64,000 bases of DNA from Topomyia yanbarensis (Eukaryota; Arthropoda; Insecta; Diptera; Culicidae): assembly GCF_030247195.1 (NCBI RefSeq), contig NC_080672.1, positions 304,203,115 through 304,267,114 of the forward strand. Direction: 5' to 3'. The stretch's first letter is position 1. Each line of letters begins with the position of its first letter. Below the pieces are notes generated by a model. The model saw nothing but the letters and a program-made list of their open reading frames with translations. It was not told the DNA's origin and ran no database searches. Positions 56,998 through 64,000 of this stretch are shown piece after piece. The position numbers and the translations under genes were made by a program.

Positions 56998-57930
56998 ATG
57001 AAAATTAATTTTTTGACTCGCTCACAAAATTAAGTCTTGTTAAAAATTTTCTTAAGAAGAATTCTGCATAGAAATTACAATTTTATTGGTTTTGTGGTAA
57101 TTCAGAAAAAGTGTTAAGCTTAAGGTGTTGGTTTTAATCATAATTCCCCTACGAATATTCAATCAATGTGTGCGTGTGAAAGGCTTGAGTGTTGGGAAGA
57201 AATGATAGTGCGGGTGGCAACATAAAATTATGTGTTGGTAGTTCTATAAAGAGTTTTCTAAGGACCGCCTACAGGCAGTGTTGGGGTTAAGATAAGTTTT
57301 GTGACCTTAAATTGGCATATTCAATTTTTGTCGTGACTAACGACTTACCTTTCAATATAGGGGCCCCTTTTCAAAATTTCGGAAGAAAAATGGTGTAAGG
57401 TTTTGAACGCTTATATCTTTTGTTGTACTGAATGGATTTAATCAATATCTTCGGCATTTTGTCGAAAATATTTGCACCAATGTTGTAAAAAATTTTGGAA
57501 TATGTAGTACATTTATTATCAACGGAAAAATAGTGTTTTGAAAAATCTTTTGAAAACGACTCGGAAAAGTGAAAATTTTCAGCCCATCCCGCACAGAGCC
57601 GTCAATATGGTGCACCAACCGAACAATAAAACGATGAAAAGTTTTAAATATAGGTCCACTACATGTTTGTTCCTCTGATTATTCGTAGTGGGTTGCTTGA
57701 CGAGAGTAGTTGGTGGGGGAAAGCCGGCATATTCGTTTTGGTTATGCCATTAGAAGCCGGACGGAAAGGAAAGGCTCATGCACGGCACGAGAACGGGCGA
57801 TAGTAGTGCATATTAGCGAAAGCGTTACGTGCATTTTGAACATTAATAATTTTCCTTCTACTAAACGGATTGCTAATCTTGTTTCATGAATCGGAAGGAA
57901 AACGTTCGACGCTTGCTACCGATAAGGTGT
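56998..57930. other. unassigned, possible histone-cluster spacer
   Basis: No frame or repeat recognised. It precedes the histone relic and includes a TATATAAA at 57933. Confidence 0.35.
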
Positions 57931-57932
57931 AT

Positions 57933-58010
57933 GCTATATAAAATTTGTTTAAATAGTTCAAAAACTACTTTAAATGAGAATCAACATTAATGATAAAACC
58001 TATAAATAGC
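57933..58010 (+). promoter_or_regulatory. TATA-like elements upstream of the histone relic
   Basis: CTATATAAAATT at about 57932 and CCTATAAATAGCGGTG at about 57999, the latter about 100 bases before the recognisable H1 sequence and suited to a histone promoter. Confidence 0.4.
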
Positions 58011-58107
58011 GGTGACACAGCTTTTCTCAAAGCCAGACGTGTGTAAGACGCAATGCATAACGGACGTGAGTGCTAGGTGTTAGGTCGTCCATTGAGAAGC
58101 TACATCG

Positions 58108-58339
58108 GACGACCAATCAAATCGGCTACCACCAGAGAGAAGAAGAAAAACGTTGGTGGAGGTGGTGGCGGTGAAAAAGCCAAAGGCTGCTGCTAAGAAA
58201 CTGAAGAGTCACTGAAAAAGCGGTAGCAACTGCCACTAAAAATGCCACCAAAACATCGAAGGCTGCAGCAAACAAGCCGAAGACTCCAAAGCCATAGAAG
58301 GCCGCCAAACCTGCCAAGAAAGCTGCCCGAAGAAGATAA
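58108..58339 (+). pseudogene. histone H1 C-terminal tail, decayed
   Basis: Linker histone tail that in the functional gene would bind linker DNA in chromatin. Across frames the sequence encodes EKKKNVGGGGG, KKPKAAAKKLKS, ATKNATKTSKAAANKPKTPKP, KAAKPAKKAARRR and a stop at 58337-58339: the Lys/Ala/Pro-rich composition and KTPKPKKAAKP-like order of insect H1. The winged-helix globular domain and the N-terminus are not visible upstream. A frameshift around 58175-58180, a TGA at about 58212 and a TAG at about 58295 break it. The histone-type 3' stem-loop is retained 30 bases after the stop, which argues for descent from a replication-dependent histone gene and not a spliced retrocopy. Confidence 0.75.
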
Positions 58340-58369
58340 GTAAATTCACGCGTCTCTAATGTTGCCAAC

Positions 58370-58385
58370 AGTCCTTTTCAGGACT
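58370..58385 (+). terminator. histone mRNA 3' stem-loop
   Basis: AGTCCTTTTCAGGACT: 6-bp stem, TTTC loop, followed by AACAAAATTCTTGTAAAGAA, a purine-rich downstream-element-like sequence. This is the processing signal of metazoan replication-dependent histone mRNAs, bound by SLBP. Confidence 0.85.
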
Positions 58386-59430
58386 AACAAAATTCTTGTA
58401 AAGAATTAGTGGTGCTTATTTTCCGTTAGCCCTGTTAATTGTGGATGGATTTGTGTCATAGTTATATGCAAACCGTCCTTAGGATGAATATATAATGGAA
58501 AAAGAATTTTATTAGGAAGTTCTTTTTATTAATTTGTATAATTAAAAATAATTATCATATAAGAAAATATTTTTCAAATTAATCTAAAAACCCGAAAATA
58601 TTTTCATTTATCGCACAAAAGGATGGCCTTCCATCTGCACCGAAAAGTTAATAAATAGGAACGCCTTGATGCAAAGCGAACTTATTCGGTGTGAGCTGTG
58701 AAAGGGGAATGTTCGAATGTGTGTACGCATTAGCAATAAAACTGTTGGCAAGGTTTGAATCGTTTCAAAAGATTCTCGTCTTGTATCACCATAGTTTTCT
58801 ACAAACCGTCCTTATTAGGACGAATGCATAATGGAAAAAGATGGTTTGGTAATGTATATGACATAACAGGGGTGTTGTGACAACACTTCTAAGTCATTTC
58901 AAAGCATAAATTGACATAATTTCAATGATTGTTCCTATATGGATGAAATGACAAATTTTCAGGTTAACACGGCAATAATTTTGCAATTTATAGAACAATT
59001 TTATATTTTTAGTTATCATATATTAACTGTCATCTCTTCCAAACAACTTAACCCTCTGCTGCCAACCACGTGGTTTTACAGGGTTAAGGAGAATCATTGT
59101 AAAATGTCCAATACATGATTTTATGTTCTTACCTCCACTAAAACCACTTCAGAACACTCCCACCTGTCATACATGTACATTGTCTGCTTGTTGAAATCAT
59201 ATGAAATTATTGACCTTTATTCAATGCGGAGAACTCGGTAATAAAATTGGAACGGGATTCCCAGGAAAATTTCGCTGAGCCCAGTGAATCGAACTTAATG
59301 CGTAAAATTTAGCCATTTGAAAGAGATACAAGCAGAATTTTAAGAATATGATCATCGCGGTTATGTCCCGGACATTACCCGCCCCTAGTTTTACGCTAAG
59401 TGTGATTCATTTCTGTATGCTAGGAAAAAG
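58386..59430. other. unassigned; stem-loop-like word at 58807-58822
   Basis: CGTCCTTATTAGGACG (6-bp stem, 4-base loop) lies in a context (ACAAACCGTCCTTA...ATAATGGAAAAAGA) repeated in degraded form at about 58470. Otherwise no feature. Confidence 0.4.
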
Positions 59431-59592
59431 ATTCCGATGGTTTTTTCGAGAGATTTTAACATTGACATTTCAAAGCAAGAAAAAATGAAATTTGTTCATT
59501 TCATGAATGAATGTCTCAACGAGCTTGGAATCCAACGCATCCCCTATCAACGCAGACGCCAACAACAAAGGTTCTTTTCAGAACCACTATGA
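59431..59592 (+). pseudogene. possible endonuclease fragment (EEP-like)
   Basis: A 53-codon frame reading IPMVFSRDFNIDISKQEKMK resembles the GDFNID region of retroelement or helitron-associated endonucleases, with the G replaced by R. It is too short to assign. Flanking words (GGTTATGTCC.GACATTACCC) occur on both sides at 59360 and 59683, suggesting a local duplication. Confidence 0.35.
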
Positions 59593-60046
59593 TTATTATA
59601 AAGGATAACTTGAAACATTCCCACATATTTCATTGAGTATCATTCGATTTGAATTACAAGTCAAACGAGTAGTCACGACCCTCAGGTTATGTCCTAGACA
59701 TTACCCACCCATCTTTTTTTCCTTTAACGAATTTCGCGCTAAGTCGTATTCAGAGTTTGTAGCACCCTCTCAAATTTTAATGAAACTATTTGTACATGAA
59801 AACTTTGTCACAAAAAGCCACTTCGCGTACTTTGTTTCTCCAAAAATGATCTAGACTGTCTTTTGAAAAGGGTCGAGCTTACCATTTTTTTTTCAAATGG
59901 CTATAGTCTACAGATGACAAATCCTACAAAAAAGGTTGTAGGAGTGATTTTCGCAAAATAAGTCCAATTTTTGAATAAAAAAATTCTTCATCGATTCCTA
60001 CACTGAAAAAAATCGATTCTCCGTGACGAGAAATTCCAACTACAAA
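59593..60046. other. no recognised feature
   Basis: AT-rich, no feature. Confidence 0.45.
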
Positions 60047-60107
60047 ACCATCAAATTGCGACCTTTATTTTTCCTAAATAGGAAAAATAAAGGTTGCAAT
60101 TTGATAG
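60047..60107. repeat. near-perfect hairpin, about 28-bp stem
   Basis: CATCAAATTGCGACCTTTAT plus TTTTCCTA faces TAGGAAAAATAAAGGTTGCA plus ATTTGATA with almost no loop. Confidence 0.85.
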
Positions 60108-60299
60108 TTTTAAAAAAATTCGCGGCGCTTAGTATTCCTACTTTTCACCGGATCCTCGAATACAACGTTCACTTTCATTTTGTTTCCCAGCAAATCCTAC
60201 CTAATTTAATCGAACCATGCAAAAACCGTACTCTAAAACGTGATCTTTCAAATACACCCAAAAACAATACTAAATCAAATTAAAATTCAAACCACAATC

Positions 60300-61800
60300 G
60301 TGCATCTCCCATGTCATTCTACAATGTTACCAAAACGAGCGCGAGAGAGAGAGAGAGAAACTGTGATATAGTATCCAGCCGCTGGGAACCCAGACAGACA
60401 GAGAGGGGTCGACGTTCTGCAAAGTTGATTTGCTTTTATTATTATTGTTACGTTTTTTTCGGTCGATTTTCGGTGTGGTTTTATGCTCCGTTTGCTGCGA
60501 TGCCGCCACAGTTCATACAATTTGACCGTTTTTGGTTCCATCACCGACCGACCGACCGGTGAACTGAGATGGGTGACCGGGGGTAGGCACTGAAAACTCT
60601 CGATGCATGCAATTGGGCTGGGGTACCAAGATCGGGGGGAAAACTATAGTGTCGTTTTTTTTCGTTTTATGTGGGTCGAGAGGCACCGGCGATCTGGTGT
60701 GTGCGTGACAAAGAAAACGTCTCAATAAAGCTAATTAATCTCGTACACACATATATGTAGCATTTCTGGGCGCAAATTAATTAATAGCTTAATTAATTTA
60801 GCAACTAATTGCTGCTGCGGGATTGCCGCGTTTTCGCGGAGTTTTGCCCGGAATTTTGTTTTGTTTTTGGAGTTTATGTTCCCTAGGCATGTGCGATGCG
60901 TCGGTCGTCGGTTTATTGCAGCGTTTTTCGGAGAAATTTCCTCTTCCGAGTTTTGCGATACATTTTCCGAAAACCAGGTTGGTAGAAGATTCTATTTTTA
61001 ATCCTCCGAGGTTTATCTCCTTAATTCCAGTAAAAACCCACGTGTGACAGTATGTTGAGGTTCATAATGGCGTGTCGCTTCGGATATTCTATAGTAACGG
61101 TGGGAACGCGCAGTACATTGTAATATCTCGGGGAAATTATTATCATTCAAGAATAACTAATAAAACGTGAATATGTACATCAGTGATTCAATTAACTATA
61201 TAATATCCGATAACAGTCAAAGTGCACGATATACTAATGTTTCACCCAAACCAGACACTTTTTGCGAAGATCGTCCAAGCTACGAGAAATAAGCATAAAC
61301 AAAGAGCAGCACACCACACCAGCCCACACCGACAGTTCAGTCTCAAAGATTAATTATGAATTTCGATCACGACAGTCTGATAAAATAACTAATATTCTGC
61401 GAGTGTTGACCGACGGACGAGGGCGGGCGGGCGTTCGGTCGATCCGTGCATCGCGTTCTCCCACCCAGTGCCAGTGTACTTAGCATGTACCGCGTGTGGT
61501 TGTCCGATAGTACTAATGAGCATAACGGAGGCAAAGCCGCAGCGCAGCACACTGGTCTCGTGATGAATGATGCATGATGATGAGTCGATGATTGTAATCG
61601 CCCATGGAATACGGGTGCGAAAAAAAGGTTCAGACAGAGACACGCCACTGAGCGTGGGACGACGTGAGAATTTACCTCATTTTGACGCATATTACTTGGC
61701 ACTTCTCCTCGGTACCAGGTATCCATTCGTTTGATCCGCTTTCGATGTATTTAACAAACTAGGATAGATTAGTCTGACGTTATTTCCAAGTACCAAAAAA
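60300..61800. other. GC-rich, unique-looking block, probable host regulatory or leader sequence
   Basis: Higher GC and no transposon motif. Contains a GA microsatellite (60341-60358), CCGACCGACCGACCGG (60545-60560), an AT-rich homeodomain-type motif cluster (60731-60815) and a GC-rich stretch at 61405-61470. Overlapping open frames of 60-119 codons on both strands show no domains. Could be a promoter or leader exon; orientation unclear. Confidence 0.35.
60731..60815. promoter_or_regulatory. cluster of TAATTA-type motifs
   Basis: CTAATTAATC, AAATTAATTAATAG, TTAATTAATTTAG and CTAATTGC within 85 bases, matching the core bound by homeodomain proteins. Binding is not shown. Confidence 0.35.
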
Positions 61801-62040
61801 TAGTTGAAAAACAGGCAAAGAAACAAAAAAAAAACATGTGAGATTCTGTTAACCCTTTAACGCCTAACTTTTTGCTAGTGCCACTAACACTACTGTAAAT
61901 CCACGCAACCATTTAGATGTATGGTAGGGTTCTTTCATAAAGGTTTATGTCAAATATTATTTGCTGTGACTTTCGGCATATGACACACATAGGGCCGGCA
62001 ACTCCGCTAGCGAATGACGGGTTTCAATAGTAGCATGTCT
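61801..62040. other. spacer, no recognised feature
   Basis: AT-rich spacer before the R1-like element. Confidence 0.4.
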
Positions 62041-62346
62041 GTAATAATATACGTACATGGAACTACTGAGAATCAGAGCTACAGGTCCCAAGCCCTGGTA
62101 AAGGAGGATGGTTGTGATGATCTGGGCCGCGGTCACCACGTAAAGCAAGATAGGTCATAACCCCAATTCCAAGGCGTGAAGTGACCCGTGCCGAGGGATG
62201 AGTGATCGAGGGGATGAAAAGATGCTCGATCGTTAACGGAGCCTGTGGGGTACCTTGGCAACCCCCACAGTAAGCGTCCCTTACCACGTTAATGCGGAGC
62301 TCTGGCATGGCGGACATTTATTCTCGCGCTACTCGTGGGATCAAAC

Positions 62347-63809
62347 ATGGAGTCAACTAAAAACAAAAACAAACAAACGGAGGTGCCAAACCCCTTTGCT
62401 AGAGGTGGTTTGGCGAAGTCTCCCCCCCCCCCCCCCGTGGGAAGAGTAGTGGAGCGACGAGTGCTGCATCTGATAGCACCAGTGACCCCCCAGTAGTGGT
62501 AGGAAATAGCCCTACCAACGCACTGGACGGGCCACTATCCGCGATGCGCAAAGTGGTGGAGCAGCTCGATTCAATAATCGAGTTCACTAGCGCAAAGCAA
62601 AACATAAGCAAGGAGTTCAAGCAGAGTCTCCTGGAGCTCCGGAAAACTGTTCGTGTCGCAAGACAGAAAGAGCAGGCTTATGCCAAGAGGGTGGAATGTC
62701 GGGAGAAGTCCGACAGAGAAACCCAGACAGTGGCCTCCAAGAGGGAGGGAAGAGAGAAGGTCGATACAGGCACTCAGACAGTGGCCTTCACCTTCTATAG
62801 AGCAGCCACGTCGCTCGAAGCGGCGGCCGAGTTTCCCTCGAAGGGAAAAGGCAAGGGCAAGGGCAATCGTAAGACGATGTCGAACGCGAAGGGTGCAAAA
62901 ACCGACACCACACGGCGTGCAACCGTTAACGCCAAACGCCGTCTGGCCGAGGTAAGCGAGGGCGAGAGTGACCTCGCTGAGCAGAGCGTTGGTATCAGCA
63001 ACCCGGTGCGACCGGGGCAGGGGTGCGTTAACCCCTGGACGCTGGTCACCAGGAAGAAACCGGCACCGACACCGGAGGTACCGCGGCCCGCGAAGAAGGC
63101 CAAGGACAGAGGCGAGCCCTTGTGGTTAAAAACCGACAAGGACAAATACGCCGACGTCCTAAAGTCGATGAAGGCGGCCGAAAGCCTTTCGGCCCCTGGG
63201 CAAGATGTGCGTAGCGTGAGATGCACCAACACGGGAGAAATGCTTCTGGTGCTGAAGCGAGGCGCACAATCTAGTGCGGTGTACAAGGCCTTGGCCCAAG
63301 AGGTCCTTGGTGAAGGCGCCCAAGTCAGGTCGCTAGGGGCGGAAATGACTCTCCAGTGCAAGCATCTGGACGAGTTCACGACCGCAGAAGATGTCGTCGC
63401 AGCCGTTAAGGAACAATGCAACGTCACATTCGAGCGGACCTCTGTGTGATTTAGAGATGGACCCTCTGGCACCCAAGCAGCCTACCTCAGGCTACTGAAG
63501 GCGGATGCCAAAAAGGTAACCGAGAAAGGTAAGCTGAAGATCGGTTGGTCGGTATGCGCAATTAGCATACCCCAGCCGCCTTCAGTAGATAGGTGCTATC
63601 GGTGCCTTGAGTCCGGCCACAAAGCCTTCGAGTGCAAGAACATAGACAGGAGCAAACTATGTCGTCGCTGCGGCGAGGAGGGGCATAAGGAGCGGGGCTG
63701 CACTAAGGCGTACAAGTACCTTATCTGCACCGCTAAGAAGCAAGTCCATAAACATGCTATGGGCGGACCTTCGTGTCCTTTCGGTGAGGCAAATAAAAAG
63801 AAGCCGTGA
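62347..63809 (+). pseudogene. R1-clade ORF1, gag-like with CCHC zinc knuckles (one frameshift, one stop)
   Basis: Encodes the nucleic-acid-binding ORF1 protein. Start chosen at ATG 62347 (MESTKNKNKQTEVPNPFARG). The frame is lost at a run of 15 C (62422-62436); one more C would connect it to the downstream frame (GKSSGATSAASDSTSDPP...). The body is basic and Ser/Lys-rich with a coiled-coil-like segment at 62560-62700. A TGA at 63447-63449 (probably from CGA) interrupts it, after which the same frame runs to 63807-63809. Zinc knuckles: CYRCLESGHKAFEC (63597), CRRCGEEGHKERGC (63660) and a third, YLICTAKKQVHKHAMGGPSC, whose first cysteine is tyrosine. Knuckle number and order fit R1-group ORF1. 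Confidence 0.82.
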
Positions 63810-64000
63810 ACGTCACACAGCTAAATCTTAACCATTGTGCAGTAGCCCAACAGCTGCTGTGGCAGTCGGTCTCGAAGTCGAGGACAGATGTCGCCCTCTT
63901 ATCAGACCCGTACCGCATCCCTGCCGGCAACGGCAATTGGGTGTCGGACGGGTCTGGAATGGTGGAAATCTGTACAACGGGACGGTTCTCGGTTCAAGAG
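63806..64000 (+). pseudogene. R1-clade ORF2, N-terminal endonuclease (partial, runs off the window)
   Basis: Overlaps the ORF1 stop by four bases in CCGTGAACGT: GTG stands where an ATGA stop/start overlap would be expected. The frame reads NVTQLNLNHCAVAQQLLWQS and TDVALLSDPYRIPAGNGNW, the start of an APE-type endonuclease of the R1 clade (DVALLSDPY in place of the usual LIQEPW-like motif). No stop before the window end. Whether the rest is intact cannot be seen. Confidence 0.75.

Larger units (their letters stand above)
62045..64000 (+). mobile_element. R1-clade non-LTR retrotransposon, 5' end (continues past the window)
   Basis: GC-rich leader (about 62045-62346), ORF1 with three CCHC-type motifs and the first 65 codons of ORF2 with an APE endonuclease start. 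Composition differs markedly from the AT-rich surroundings. The exact 5' boundary was not identified. Confidence 0.8.

Noticed and set aside
57750..57815. Possible histone H2A start (GRKGKAHARHENGR)
   Set aside because: Too short and too weak; only the basic composition matches.
58126..58368. 80-codon minus-strand frame with hydrophobic, membrane-like composition
   Set aside because: Antisense shadow of the Lys/Ala-rich histone H1 tail.
1..64000. CRISPR arrays, bacterial operons, tRNA or rRNA genes
   Set aside because: Direct repeats present are satellites or transposon ends; the only tRNA-like promoter is the SINE at 32885-33351.

Overview
The window is eukaryotic, AT-rich, intron-bearing DNA that is overwhelmingly transposon-derived. 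The element set points to a culicine mosquito, most likely an Aedes relative. It includes a Tc1/mariner copy of the DD37E type, LOA-, R1-, RTE- and Jockey-like non-LTR retrotransposons, a tRNA-derived SINE, and several copies of an abundant dispersed repeat that starts GCCTTTCTCATATAGAAAGG. The species is an inference. No complete, undamaged protein-coding gene is visible.

Layout. 1-686 is a pure-purine heptamer microsatellite. 772-1830 is a pogo-like non-autonomous element with internal 116-bp tandem repeats. 2.5-5.2 kb holds copies of the abundant dispersed repeat (family A). 5499-11159 is an almost complete P-superfamily transposon: terminal inverted repeats, a THAP-domain transposase with five predicted introns of 53-65 nt, two frameshifts and an intact polyadenylation signal. 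12.9-13.3 kb is a GC-rich block ending in a strong splice donor. 14.5-17.5 kb is an RNase H-type non-LTR remnant split by a 2-kb foldback element that itself carries a hAT MITE. 20.1-21.5 kb (minus) is an internally deleted Jockey-like element, and 21.8-24.3 kb (plus) a decayed non-LTR element with ORF1 and ORF2 traces. 24.3-30.2 kb is mostly unassigned, with small MITEs. 30.25-32.47 kb is a GC-rich island ending in a splice donor and is probably a promoter plus 5' UTR exon of a host gene.

32.7-38 kb contains a palindromic element split by a SINE, a 1.3-kb DD37E mariner with perfect terminal repeats, and an RTE-like remnant. 38.7-42.2 kb looks like one large non-autonomous pogo-like element containing tandem arrays, one of which repeats a CTCF-like motif five times. 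42.3-55.3 kb holds three copies of another dispersed repeat (family B). One copy is interrupted by a complete ORF1-only retroposon with a perfect 13-bp target duplication; a separate decayed EN-RT ORF2 follows. 57.9-58.4 kb is a decayed histone H1 tail with its 3' stem-loop preserved. 60.3-61.8 kb is another GC-rich, probably host-derived block. 62.0-64.0 kb is the 5' end of an R1-clade element, running off the window.

How it fits together. Host function is visible only as candidate 5' exons and promoters at 12.9-13.3, 30.25-32.47, 46.1-46.9 and 60.3-61.8 kb, one candidate terminal exon at 34.3-34.6 kb, and the histone relic. The rest reads as intronic or intergenic DNA built by successive insertions, many of which can be ordered because they are nested and keep their target-site duplications. 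Functional assignments of transposon proteins rest on motifs read in the sequence; nothing was checked against a database.
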